A DNA stretch of 64,000 bases from Pseudorasbora parva (lineage: Eukaryota; Chordata; Actinopteri; Cypriniformes; Gobionidae). Positions within the stretch are counted from its first letter, which is position 1, and every line of letters begins with the position of its first letter. The stretch covers positions 5,001 to 69,000 of the forward strand of contig NC_090184.1 of the NCBI RefSeq assembly GCF_024679245.1. The letters are read 5' to 3'. Positions 11,441 to 25,200 of this stretch are shown in pieces. The notes below the pieces were generated by a model, which did no database searches, was not told the DNA's origin, and saw only the letters and a list, made by a program, of their open reading frames with translations. The position numbers and the translations under genes are program-made.

Positions 11441-12465
11441 TTAGGGTTCAGGCTCCCAACGGTTGTCCTTGGTAAGGATGATGTCGGTTTGGTTCTAGCT
11501 TGCGCCTTAGGGGGAAAGGCTGGTAGAAGCTTGATGGGCTCTTCGGGGCTCATCCGCCAGTCTGACCCTCGACCTGGCCCCTTAAAAATCCATTCATTTA
11601 TTATGGTGAATGGGGAGGTCAGGTTTGCCCCATTCGGGGGGCTCCCTGGGCCGTTGAGCTCGGCTGCCGGGGGTGGTGGCGATTGACTTCGCTATCTGCC
11701 CCAGGGCTGTGGTGTCTCTGTGGCTTTCGGGGGGTCCTTTGAAGGGTCTCCCGGCACTCTGGGGGTCTGGAGACCTGGGGAGGCTGAAAGTAAGTTTTGG
11801 CTATCCCTGGGTGGAAGGGCCTTCGGGGTCTTGGGGCCGAGAGGATTGGGAATCTCTCGACCCTGGGGACTCCCGGGTACCTATCGGTTCACGAGGATGG
11901 GAATCTCGTGTCCGGTGGGGGCCTTGGGTTTCGGCTTGGGTGATCTTTAGGGGCTAAATCAGCAAGGGGGAGTTGGGCGGCGGTGATCCGTTCGCTGTCT
12001 GCTTTTTTCCCCCTGGGTCCCACGGGACCCAGCTGATTTGGGCAAGGGATCCCTTGGTGCCCTTCTGGAGGCCCTGCCTCTGGGGGACACGGGGGGGTTC
12101 CCACTCCCCGGATTAGCCGGGGAAGGCCCCACCAAAATCAGCAGGGGCTAAGGGGGAAGGACGATCTGATCGTCGCGGACCCTGGATCCCTAAGTTCCCT
12201 AAGAACTTGGCTGATTTGGGCACAGGACCCGGGGGAGACCGGTTAGTCCTTTCGGCTGTAACATGGTTGCGGCCGGTGGGCTCTCTCGGTGCCCTTGGAT
12301 CCAGCTCTGGGAAATCGGAGAGTGTTCCCTGTGGGGCTCTTAACGAGCATTGCGGGACCTCTTCCGATGGATCGGAGTTAGCCCCAAGAAGAGACCTTTT
12401 AGTCACAGACTCTTCTCGGGTGACCTGGGTAACCTAACGGTGATAACAAAGGGTCACTTGGGGGA
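11441..12465. promoter_or_regulatory. GC-rich, CpG-containing block (possible CpG island), unit 1
   Basis: About 1 kb that is sharply richer in G and C than its AT-rich left flank, with many CpG dinucleotides and G-runs. Several overlapping open frames of 65-97 codons occur on both strands, as expected by chance in GC-rich DNA, and none resembles a protein. A strong 5' splice-site match (AAAGTAAGTTTT at about 11788) lies inside it and another (GGTAAGTAT at 12478) at its right edge. By analogy with human subtelomeric CpG islands that drive TERRA transcripts, it could be a promoter region; that is inference only. Confidence 0.4.
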
Positions 12466-12478
12466 GTGGTAAGTATCC

Positions 12479-12620
12479 AGCCTTCCCGGGGTAACACCCG
12501 GTTGGGTGGCCTAGGGCGATGGGCCTTAATTGGAGCCCAATTTTTTACGGTGACTATTGCCACTCACGCAACAGCACATTGTGCAACCAACATCCAACAC
12601 ACTGACATGTTTCTTCCCAG
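12479..12620 (+). other. Possible short intron signals
   Basis: GTAAGTAT at 12479 matches a strong donor. CTGAC at 12602-12606 followed by TTTCTTCCCAG ending at 12620 matches a branch point and acceptor. Together they could define a 142 bp intron in a noncoding transcript. The branch-to-acceptor distance is short (about 15 nt), and no exon with coding potential is present. Confidence 0.2.
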
Positions 12621-12649
12621 CTACTTTTTGCTTGTCTTCATTGCTGGAC

Positions 12650-12669
12650 TTTGAGTTGTTCAACTCAAA
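12650..12669. repeat. Perfect 9 bp palindrome
   Basis: TTTGAGTTG and CAACTCAAA are separated by TT. It recurs in every unit, slightly altered by one fewer A after it in the proximal unit. Function unknown. Confidence 0.35.
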
Positions 12670-15422
12670 AAAATACATTCTTACTTGACTCGTGGAGTCC
12701 ACTTCCCGATACACATAGATTTCCTCGAACCCATACCCCTTCCTCCGACCCTGACCCCCCACCCCATCCCAACCCCAACCAACACACTAACCTTGGCCTA
12801 CCAAAAAAATACTACAAACAAACCACTGACATCTACCTAAAAGATCAGGATTAGTTCACCATACATTAGAACCCAAAAAACAATTGTGGTTCTTTTTAGA
12901 AAAAACATAGCAATTGGGCTGGAGACACACGTTTGGGACTGATCCCCCAGACGGGCCGCCTCAGAGGAGGGTGTCTAGTGTTTAAAGAGCCGAAACACCC
13001 GATGATACTGAGGTACGCTACTGAAGATGTGTCTCAAACATTTCCCTCAGACATCTCACTTGAGGGAGTAAGAATCTCAAAGCAATACACTATCATTACC
13101 CACACTCCCACACTAACTCTAGCCACCACAAATCCACTCACATCAACCCTACCAAACCCATTTTTTACACCAAAAAAACTTACCCACTAAGGCATCTTTT
13201 GACCAGAAAACGCTTTTCAAAAAACCATAAAATATAGAACTACCCCCACTCCTACACTAACCCTACCCATCACAAAACCTATTGGCATTAACCCTATCGA
13301 CTAAAACCCTAATGTGAAACTCCACAAAACAAAAATAGATATTTTAACGTAACCCTTATTCCAACCCTAACCCTACCCATCACAGACCCACTTGTATCAA
13401 CCCCATCCACTAAAACCCCAATTTTGACAAAAATAGATACTAATGTAACCCTTACTCCTACCCTAATCCTACCCATCACAAACCCACTCGCATTAACCCT
13501 AATTTCAAACTTCATTGGACAAAAAATAGAGGCTAACCTAACCCTTACTCCTACCCTAACCCTACCCATCACAGACCCACTCGCATCAACCCTATCGACA
13601 AAAACCTTAACTCCAAACTTCACTAGACAAAAAAATAGATACTAACGTAGTCCCTACTCCTACCCTAATCCTACCCATCACAAACCAGTTTGCATTAACC
13701 CTAATTTGAAAATCCTTTAGACAAAAAAATAGATATTAACCTAGCCCTTACTCCTACCCTAATCCTACCCGTCACAAACCCACTGGCATCAACCTTATTG
13801 ACAAACACCTTAATAGACACTAACGTAGCTCCTACTCCTACCCTAAACCTACCCATCACAAACCTACTCGCATCAACCCTAATTAGAAAATCCATTAGAC
13901 AAAAAAATTAGATACTAACCTAGCCCTTGCTCCTACCCTAATCCTACCCAACACAAACCCACTGGCATCAACCCTATTGACAAAAACCTTAATTCAAAAC
14001 TCCATAGACACTAACGTAGCTCCTACTCCTACCCTAAACCTACCCATCACAAACCTACTCGCATCAACCCTAATTAGAAAATCCATTAGACAAAAAATTA
14101 GGTACTAACCTAGCCCTTACTCCTTCCCTAATCCTACCCGACACAAACCCACTCGCATCAACCCTATCGACCAAAACCCTAAATTCAAAATTCCATTAGA
14201 CAAAAAAATAGATACCAATATAAGCCCTACTCTTACAATACCCATTGTAAAAAACCATATAGGCTATACTTGCGCGTCAAGTAACCAATTAACCAAAAAA
14301 AATCCCAAAAGCAAACTCCTAATTCAACCTATACAACTAATATTATCTAGGACAGGGTGACTAACAACCCACACACAAACTCCACCCACAAACCCAATTC
14401 TTGACCAAGATTTTAACCCTTAAAGCCAGACAGGAAGTTGTCGTATTTCATTAACGAAAGATATTACCGTATCGGGACAAAGACCAAAAGTACCGTCCTA
14501 ATCACCACTCCTGACCACCCCAAACCCAATCAACTCGGACCTTTCCTTCAAAGTATGCGTCCGTTTTTATAAAAGCACTTTTTCTATTAAAACGCCTATA
14601 TCTCGGAAAAGAAAGCACGCACCAAGGCCAAACTCAACCTCATAACATCTCTCTGTAATACCTGTCACACCATAAAACCCTGAACTTCTGGGACCTTTCC
14701 TTACTAAATGCACCATTTCCTATCAAGCCACACATCGCGGCCTAAGGGGGCGCTAGAGTCTCACACGGGGGCACGTTCAATAGGCCCTATCCTCACCCTT
14801 CTTTGACGTGAATATCAACACTATAGCCCAACTCAACACAGAGATATAGTCCATCTAAGTTGACACCTCGATAATCACCCTTTCAATCATTTAATCACCT
14901 TTTACCTAGACTTCAAATCCCCTGACCTGTTACATAGACTTCAAATTCCCTGACCTTTTACCACATACCGAAATACTCCACCTATGGGAGGATTGCAATG
15001 CTGGATCAGGATTATCGGGCTTCGGCTTGGTTCGCTGGTCCAGAGCAAGTTCAGATTGGAAACTTTGCAATTCCTAAAAACCAGGAAAGGAAACAAGAAC
15101 AATCACTTTCATCAGTAAAACTTACCCATCAGACTAACCAAACCGAAAAGAACGGATTATAACAAACTTTACCCCAGTGTTCATAATTGATGGAAACATA
15201 AAGACAGAAGTTTCTTAAAACAACAAAACCAAAAGATAAAATAAGCTACTCACCTTGCCCATAAGCCAAAAAAGGCATTGCTCCTAGACGGGAGCCAATC
15301 ACAGGCGACACAGTATAGTCTGACAGGCGTCGGCCAGTGCCCCTCCTCATTCTCCCTACTTCAAACCTTTCCAGACGAGTTCTGGCTTGGGGGGAGATGT
15401 TGTAATTTTCCCTAACCTAACC

Positions 15423-18400
15423 TTGGCCAGAGCCATCGGACTAGACATACTGTTCTATGCACAGGATCCTGAACAAATGGGCCCACAAATTAGATAAGAT
15501 CCTCATCCCCTCCGGTTTCTCTCCTGCCCTCCGTGGTCGGTGGAGAAACGGGATGGGGAGACGAATCGAACCCAGACAGGTTCGTTGGAAAATGTGAGAC
15601 CCAGACAGGCCGCACATTTTCTGGTTCGTCCTCTTAAAAAAGGATCTCAATTTTAGGAGACACATGGTCAAAAATTCCCCTTTATCTAACCACTAGGTGA
15701 CTGCCTTAGACCAGGATTAAACTCCGTGATTCGATCCTCACCACAGGCCAAAATACTTAACCATTGGGGGGTTTTGCGATGCTGGGTCAGGATTATCGAG
15801 CTTCGGCCTGATTCGCTGATCCAGAGCAAGTTCAGACCGGAAACTTCGCAATTCCTAAAAACCAGAAAGGGAAACAAAAATAATCATAAAATTATCAGTA
15901 AAGGTTAGCCATGACCCCACTAAAACTTACTCATCGAACTAACCCAACCGAACGAAACGGATAACAAAAACCACACCTACTTTTATAACCTTCCACCTAA
16001 CTGAATAAGACAAAAACCACAGAAGTTTCATAAATTATCAAAAGGATATATATATTAAAAAAATTATACGCCACCCACCTGACCCAAAAGCCCAAAAAAA
16101 AGGCACTGCTCCCAACGGGAGCCAATCACAGGCGACAACAGTATAGTCTGGCATGCGCAACCAGAGTCATCAGACTAAGACATACTGTCCCATGCACATG
16201 ATCCAGTACAAATGGGCCCACAAATTAGATAGAAGATCCTCATCCCCTCCGGTTTCTCTCCTGCCCTCCGTGGTTGGTAGAGAAACGGGATGGGGAGACG
16301 AATCGAACCCAGACAGGTTCATTGGAAAATGTGAGACCCAGACAGGCCGCACATTTTCTGGTTCGTCCTCTTAAAAAAGGATCTCAATTTTAGGAGACAC
16401 ATGGTCAAAAATTCCCCTTTATCTAACCACTAGGTGACTCCCTTAGACCAGGATTAAACTCCGTGATTCGATCCTCACCACAGGCCAAAATACTTAACCA
16501 TTGGGGGGTTTTGCGATGCTGGGTCAGGATTATCGAGCTTCGGCCTGATTCGCTGATCCAGAGCAAGTTCAGACCGGAAACTTCGCAATTCCTAAAAACC
16601 AGAAAGGGAAACAAAAATAATCATAAAATTATCAGTAAAGGTTAGCCATGACCCCACTAAAACTTACTCATCGAACTAACCCAACCGAACGAAACGGATA
16701 ACAAAAACCACACCTACTTTTATAGCCTTACACCTAACTGAATAAGGAGAAAAACCACAGAAGTTTCATAAATTAACAAAAGGATATATATATATATATT
16801 AAAAAAATTATACGCCACACACCTGACCCAAAAGCCCCCAAAAAAGGCACTGCTCCTAACGGGAGCCAATCACAGGCGACAACAGTATAGTCTGGCATGC
16901 GCAACCAGAGTCATCAGACTAAGACATACTGTCCCATGCACATGATCCAGTACAAATGGGCCCACAAATTAGATAAAAGATCCTCATCCCCTCCGGTTTT
17001 CTCTCCTGAACTTGCATAAATTAACAAAAGGATATAAAATAAATCAATACACCACCCACCTGACCCATAAGCTAAAAAAAGGCACTGCTCTTAACGGGAA
17101 CCAATCACAGGCGACATGTGTAACCAGAGTCATCGGACTAGACATACTGTTCCATGCACATGATCCCTCTCAAATTTTAGGAGATACATGATCAAAAAAA
17201 TCCCCGTTCACTATTAAACTACCCCTTAACCTACCCACCCCACTCCACTCCACCCCTTAACCTATCCACCCCCCCACAACCTACCCCTTAATCTAAATCC
17301 TACCATCTTGCAAACCACACACTCTAAACACAAAACTACGGAAAAGTTAGTTTACTGTTTCTTTAAGGGTACGATAAACGACATTCGTTGTCAAATTTCG
17401 ATAAATGGCATTCGCCATCGTGATCCGAAAAATGACACTCATCGCCAACAATCCATGAGCCGACTTTTACCGTCAACCTTTCAGGAATCGTTTTTCGCTT
17501 AAAGACAATTCAGAGGTCGACCTTTACGATCGCCTTTTCATGAATTGTTCTTCAACCATCGACTTTCGTCGACAACAATTCATGGGTCAACTTTTACCGT
17601 CGACTTTTCATGAATCGTTATTCACGAACACATGTTCATGCAATTCATGTATTGACTTTTACCGTCAACCTTTTATGAATGTCGTAGCCATTATTTGAAC
17701 TAAAAAACCAAGACAGAGTGACTCAGCGGAACACCTTTTCTATCCACGGTGACACAAAATGCCTTCTGGGAAATAACTTATAAAAACTTATCATCCTGAA
17801 AGTACACCTTCTAAAAATAAAAAATCAATCATCTTTTCTTTTAAAGAAGGAACAAACAGCGTTTACCAAAGAGATTTGTTCACCATTTAGAGCCTTTTTT
17901 AATGATATGCGAAATCCACAAATACAGGAGTTGTTTTTTACCTTTAAACTTTCAAAAATCGTTTTTCGTTTATCAAAGATGATTCAGGGATTGACGCTTA
18001 CCATCAACCCTTCATGAATCATTCTTCGATCATCGACTTTCATCGACAAACAATTCATGAGTCAACTTTTACCGTCAACCAATCATGAATCATTATTCAC
18101 GAATAAACGTTTGTGAGTATTTCATGGATTGACTTTTACCGTCAACTTTCATGAATCTCGTGATTTAAACCTAAAAACCACAATACAGCGACTCAACGGA
18201 ACACCTTTTCTATCCGCGGTGACACAAGATGCCTTATGGGTAATAACCTATAAAACTTACCCTCTTGCAAACAACACGCTCTATACATGACACTGCGGAA
18301 AACTTAACCGCCTTTTTTTAGGGTTCAGGCTCCCAACGGTTGTCCTTGGTAAGGATGATGTCGGTTTGGTTCTAGCTTGCGCCTTAGGGGGAAAGGCTGG

Positions 18401-21400
18401 TAGAAGCTTGATGGGCTCTTCGGGGCTCATCCGCCAGTCTGACCCTCGACCTGGCCCCTTAAAAATCCATTCATTTATTATGGTGAATGGGGAGGTCAGG
18501 TTTGCCCCATTCGGGGGGCTCCCTGGGCCGTTGAGCTCGGCTGCCGGGGGTGGTGGCGATTGACTTCGCTATCTGCCCCAGGGCTGTGGTGTCTCTGTGG
18601 CTTTCGGGGGGTCCTTTGAAGGGTCTCCCGGCACTCTGGGGGTCTGGAGACCTGGGGAGGCTGAAAGTAAGTTTTGGCTATCCCTGGGTGGAAGGGCCTT
18701 CGGGGTCTTGGGGCCGAGAGGATTGGGAATCTCTCGACCCTGGGGACTCCCGGGTACCTATCGGTTCACGAGGATGGGAATCTCGTGTCCGGTGGGGGCC
18801 TTGGGTTTCGGCTTGGGTGATCTTTAGGGGCTAAATCAGCAAGGGGGAGTTGGGCGGCGGTGATCCGTTCGCTGTCTGCTTTTTTCCCCCTGGGTCCCAC
18901 GGGACCCAGCTGATTTGGGCAAGGGATCCCTTGGTGCCCTTCTGGAGGCCCTGCCTCTGGGGGACACGGGGGGGTTCCCACTCCCCGGATTAGCCGGGGA
19001 AGGCCCCACCAAAATCAGCAGGGGCTAAGGGGGAAGGACGATCTGATCGTCGCGGACCCTGGATCCCTAAGTTCCCTAAGAACTTGGCTGATTTGGGCAC
19101 AGGACCCGGGGGAGACCGGTTAGTCCATTCGGCTGTAACATGGTTGCGGCCGGTGGGCTCTCTCGGTGCCCTTGGATCCAGCTCTGGGAAATCGGAGAGT
19201 GTTCCCTGTGGGGCTCTTAACGAGCATTGCGGGACCTCTTCCGATGGATCGGAGTTAGCCCCAAGAAGAGACCTTTTAGTCACAGACTCTTCTCGGGTGA
19301 CCTGGGTAACCTAACGGTGATAACAAAGGGTCACTTGGGGGAGTGGTAAGTATCCAGCCTTCCCGGGGTAACACCCGGTTGGGTGGCCTAGGGCGATGGG
19401 CCTTAATTGGAGCCCAATTTTTTACGGTGACTATTGCCACTCACGCAACAGCACATTGTGCAACCAACATCCAACACACTGACATGTTTCTTCCCAGCTA
19501 CTTTTTGCTTGTCTTCATTGCTGGACTTTGAGTTGTTCAACTCAAAAAAATACATTCTTACTTGACTCGTGGAGTCCACTTCCCGATACACATAGATTTC
19601 CTCGAACCCATACCCCTTCCTCCGACCCTGACCCCCCACCCCATCCCAACCCCAACCAACACACTAACCTTGGCCTACCAAAAAAATACTACAAACAAAC
19701 CACTGACATCTACCTAAAAGATCAGGATTAGTTCACCATACATTAGAACCCAAAAAACAATTGTGGTTCTTTTTAGAAAAAACATAGCAATTGGGCTGGA
19801 GACACACGTTTGGGACTGATCCCCCAGACGGGCCGCCTCAGAGGAGGGTGTCTAGTGTTTAAAGAGCCGAAACACCCGATGATACTGAGGTACGCTACTG
19901 AAGATGTGTCTCAAACATTTCCCTCAGACATCTCACTTGAGGGAGTAAGAATCTCAAAGCAATACACTATCATTACCCACACTCCCACACTAACTCTAGC
20001 CACCACAAATCCACTCACATCAACCCTACCAAACCCATTTTTTACACCAAAAAAACTTACCCACTAAGGCATCTTTTGACCAGAAAACGCTTTTCAAAAA
20101 ACCATAAAATATAGAACTACCCCCACTCCTACACTAACCCTACCCATCACAAAACCTATTGGCATTAACCCTATCGACTAAAACCCTAATGTGAAACTCC
20201 ACAAAACAAAAATAGATATTTTAACGTAACCCTTATTCCAACCCTAACCCTACCCATCACAGACCCACTTGTATCAACCCCATCCACTAAAACCCCAATT
20301 TTGACAAAAATAGATACTAATGTAACCCTTACTCCTACCCTAATCCTACCCATCACAAACCCACTCGCATTAACCCTAATTTCAAACTTCATTGGACAAA
20401 AAATAGAGGCTAACCTAACCCTTACTCCTACCCTAACCCTACCCATCACAGACCCACTCGCATCAACCCTATCGACAAAAACCTTAACTCCAAACTTCAC
20501 TAGACAAAAAAATAGATACTAACGTAGTCCCTACTCCTACCCTAATCCTACCCATCACAAACCAGTTTGCATTAACCCTAATTTGAAAATCCTTTAGACA
20601 AAAAAATAGATATTAACCTAGCCCTTACTCCTACCCTAATCCTACCCGTCACAAACCCACTGGCATCAACCTTATTGACAAACACCTTAATAGACACTAA
20701 CGTAGCTCCTACTCCTACCCTAAACCTACCCATCACAAACCTACTCGCATCAACCCTAATTAGAAAATCCATTAGACAAAAAAATTAGATACTAACCTAG
20801 CCCTTGCTCCTACCCTAATCCTACCCAACACAAACCCACTGGCATCAACCCTATTGACAAAAACCTTAATTCAAAACTCCATAGACACTAACGTAGCTCC
20901 TACTCCTACCCTAAACCTACCCATCACAAACCTACTCGCATCAACCCTAATTAGAAAATCCATTAGACAAAAAATTAGGTACTAACCTAGCCCTTACTCC
21001 TTCCCTAATCCTACCCGACACAAACCCACTCGCATCAACCCTATCGACCAAAACCCTAAATTCAAAATTCCATTAGACAAAAAAATAGATACCAATATAA
21101 GCCCTACTCTTACAATACCCATTGTAAAAAACCATATAGGCTATACTTGCGCGTCAAGTAACCAATTAACCAAAAAAAATCCCAAAAGCAAACTCCTAAT
21201 TCAACCTATACAACTAATATTATCTAGGACAGGGTGACTAACAACCCACACACAAACTCCACCCACAAACCCAATTCTTGACCAAGATTTTAACCCTTAA
21301 AGCCAGACAGGAAGTTGTCGTATTTCATTAACGAAAGATATTACCGTATCGGGACAAAGACCAAAAGTACCGTCCTAATCACCACTCCTGACCACCCCAA

Positions 21401-22299
21401 ACCCAATCAACTCGGACCTTTCCTTCAAAGTATGCGTCCGTTTTTATAAAAGCACTTTTTCTATTAAAACGCCTATATCTCGGAAAAGAAAGCACGCACC
21501 AAGGCCAAACTCAACCTCATAACATCTCTCTGTAATACCTGTCACACCATAAAACCCTGAACTTCTGGGACCTTTCCTTACTAAATGCACCATTTCCTAT
21601 CAAGCCACACATCGCGGCCTAAGGGGGCGCTAGAGTCTCACACGGGGGCACGTTCAATAGGCCCTATCCTCACCCTTCTTTGACGTGAATATCAACACTA
21701 TAGCCCAACTCAACACAGAGATATAGTCCATCTAAGTTGACACCTCGATAATCACCCTTTCAATCATTTAATCACCTTTTACCTAGACTTCAAATCCCCT
21801 GACCTGTTACATAGACTTCAAATTCCCTGACCTTTTACCACATACCGAAATACTCCACCTATGGGAGGATTGCAATGCTGGATCAGGATTATCGGGCTTC
21901 GGCTTGGTTCGCTGGTCCAGAGCAAGTTCAGATTGGAAACTTTGCAATTCCTAAAAACCAGGAAAGGAAACAAGAACAATCACTTTCATCAGTAAAACTT
22001 ACCCATCAGACTAACCAAACCGAAAAGAACGGATTATAACAAACTTTACCCCAGTGTTCATAATTGATGGAAACATAAAGACAGAAGTTTCTTAAAACAA
22101 CAAAACCAAAAGATAAAATAAGCTACTCACCTTGCCCATAAGCCAAAAAAGGCATTGCTCCTAGACGGGAGCCAATCACAGGCGACACAGTATAGTCTGA
22201 CAGGCGTCGGCCAGTGCCCCTCCTCATTCTCCCTACTTCAAACCTTTCCAGACGAGTTCTGGCTTGGGGGGAGATGTTGTAATTTTCCCTAACCTAACC
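15423..22299. repeat. Full distal 6.9 kb unit 2 (6877 bp)
   Basis: Same order of parts as unit 1 and nearly identical base for base. It has A where unit 1 has T at the position near 19124, shared with units 3 and 4 and with the proximal unit. Confidence 0.9.
18318..19342. promoter_or_regulatory. GC-rich block, unit 2
   Basis: Copy of the 11441-12465 block with the single T-to-A difference noted for the unit. Splice-like signals are preserved. Confidence 0.38.
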
Positions 22300-25200
22300 T
22301 TGGCCAGAGCCATCGGACTAGACATACTGTTCTATGCACAGGATCCTGAACAAATGGGCCCACAAATTAGATAAGATCCTCATCCCCTCCGGTTTCTCTC
22401 CTGCCCTCCGTGGTCGGTGGAGAAACGGGATGGGGAGACGAATCGAACCCAGACAGGTTCGTTGGAAAATGTGAGACCCAGACAGGCCGCACATTTTCTG
22501 GTTCGTCCTCTTAAAAAAGGATCTCAATTTTAGGAGACACATGGTCAAAAATTCCCCTTTATCTAACCACTAGGTGACTGCCTTAGACCAGGATTAAACT
22601 CCGTGATTCGATCCTCACCACAGGCCAAAATACTTAACCATTGGGGGGTTTTGCGATGCTGGGTCAGGATTATCGAGCTTCGGCCTGATTCGCTGATCCA
22701 GAGCAAGTTCAGACCGGAAACTTCGCAATTCCTAAAAACCAGAAAGGGAAACAAAAATAATCATAAAATTATCAGTAAAGGTTAGCCATGACCCCACTAA
22801 AACTTACTCATCGAACTAACCCAACCGAACGAAACGGATAACAAAAACCACACCTACTTTTATAACCTTCCACCTAACTGAATAAGACAAAAACCACAGA
22901 AGTTTCATAAATTATCAAAAGGATATATATATTAAAAAAATTATACGCCACCCACCTGACCCAAAAGCCCAAAAAAAAGGCACTGCTCCCAACGGGAGCC
23001 AATCACAGGCGACAACAGTATAGTCTGGCATGCGCAACCAGAGTCATCAGACTAAGACATACTGTCCCATGCACATGATCCAGTACAAATGGGCCCACAA
23101 ATTAGATAGAAGATCCTCATCCCCTCCGGTTTCTCTCCTGCCCTCCGTGGTTGGTAGAGAAACGGGATGGGGAGACGAATCGAACCCAGACAGGTTCATT
23201 GGAAAATGTGAGACCCAGACAGGCCGCACATTTTCTGGTTCGTCCTCTTAAAAAAGGATCTCAATTTTAGGAGACACATGGTCAAAAATTCCCCTTTATC
23301 TAACCACTAGGTGACTCCCTTAGACCAGGATTAAACTCCGTGATTCGATCCTCACCACAGGCCAAAATACTTAACCATTGGGGGGTTTTGCGATGCTGGG
23401 TCAGGATTATCGAGCTTCGGCCTGATTCGCTGATCCAGAGCAAGTTCAGACCGGAAACTTCGCAATTCCTAAAAACCAGAAAGGGAAACAAAAATAATCA
23501 TAAAATTATCAGTAAAGGTTAGCCATGACCCCACTAAAACTTACTCATCGAACTAACCCAACCGAACGAAACGGATAACAAAAACCACACCTACTTTTAT
23601 AGCCTTACACCTAACTGAATAAGGAGAAAAACCACAGAAGTTTCATAAATTAACAAAAGGATATATATATATATATTAAAAAAATTATACGCCACACACC
23701 TGACCCAAAAGCCCCCAAAAAAGGCACTGCTCCTAACGGGAGCCAATCACAGGCGACAACAGTATAGTCTGGCATGCGCAACCAGAGTCATCAGACTAAG
23801 ACATACTGTCCCATGCACATGATCCAGTACAAATGGGCCCACAAATTAGATAAAAGATCCTCATCCCCTCCGGTTTTCTCTCCTGAACTTGCATAAATTA
23901 ACAAAAGGATATAAAATAAATCAATACACCACCCACCTGACCCATAAGCTAAAAAAAGGCACTGCTCTTAACGGGAACCAATCACAGGCGACATGTGTAA
24001 CCAGAGTCATCGGACTAGACATACTGTTCCATGCACATGATCCCTCTCAAATTTTAGGAGATACATGATCAAAAAAATCCCCGTTCACTATTAAACTACC
24101 CCTTAACCTACCCACCCCACTCCACTCCACCCCTTAACCTATCCACCCCCCCACAACCTACCCCTTAATCTAAATCCTACCATCTTGCAAACCACACACT
24201 CTAAACACAAAACTACGGAAAAGTTAGTTTACTGTTTCTTTAAGGGTACGATAAACGACATTCGTTGTCAAATTTCGATAAATGGCATTCGCCATCGTGA
24301 TCCGAAAAATGACACTCATCGCCAACAATCCATGAGCCGACTTTTACCGTCAACCTTTCAGGAATCGTTTTTCGCTTAAAGACAATTCAGAGGTCGACCT
24401 TTACGATCGCCTTTTCATGAATTGTTCTTCAACCATCGACTTTCGTCGACAACAATTCATGGGTCAACTTTTACCGTCGACTTTTCATGAATCGTTATTC
24501 ACGAACACATGTTCATGCAATTCATGTATTGACTTTTACCGTCAACCTTTTATGAATGTCGTAGCCATTATTTGAACTAAAAAACCAAGACAGAGTGACT
24601 CAGCGGAACACCTTTTCTATCCACGGTGACACAAAATGCCTTCTGGGAAATAACTTATAAAAACTTATCATCCTGAAAGTACACCTTCTAAAAATAAAAA
24701 ATCAATCATCTTTTCTTTTAAAGAAGGAACAAACAGCGTTTACCAAAGAGATTTGTTCACCATTTAGAGCCTTTTTTAATGATATGCGAAATCCACAAAT
24801 ACAGGAGTTGTTTTTTACCTTTAAACTTTCAAAAATCGTTTTTCGTTTATCAAAGATGATTCAGGGATTGACGCTTACCATCAACCCTTCATGAATCATT
24901 CTTCGATCATCGACTTTCATCGACAAACAATTCATGAGTCAACTTTTACCGTCAACCAATCATGAATCATTATTCACGAATAAACGTTTGTGAGTATTTC
25001 ATGGATTGACTTTTACCGTCAACTTTCATGAATCTCGTGATTTAAACCTAAAAACCACAATACAGCGACTCAACGGAACACCTTTTCTATCCGCGGTGAC
25101 ACAAGATGCCTTATGGGTAATAACCTATAAAACTTACCCTCTTGCAAACAACACGCTCTATACATGACACTGCGGAAAACTTAACCGCCTTTTTTTAGGG

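Larger units (their letters stand above)
8546..15422. repeat. Full distal 6.9 kb subtelomeric unit 1 (6877 bp)
   Basis: Taken from just after the CCCTAACCTAACC motif to its next occurrence. Order of parts: internal ~737 bp repeats, two ~470 bp diverged repeats, a GC-rich block, a TTGGCCTACC-containing stretch, the telomere-like minisatellite, then a tail ending in CCCTAACCTAACC. No open frame exceeds about 105 codons and none resembles a known protein. It differs from units 2-4 by at least one private base (T instead of A near 12247). Confidence 0.9.

Noticed and set aside
11489..12437. Recurring 65-97 residue open frames in the GC-rich block
   Set aside because: They overlap on both strands in several frames, as expected by chance in GC-rich DNA. 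A one-base change in the proximal copy alters one of them.
8546..15422. 6.9 kb unit as a complete telomeric retrotransposon
   Set aside because: No reverse transcriptase or other coding sequence is present. The apparent 3' edge lies in a secondary insertion, and the sequence across the unit junction is homologous to an internal repeat.
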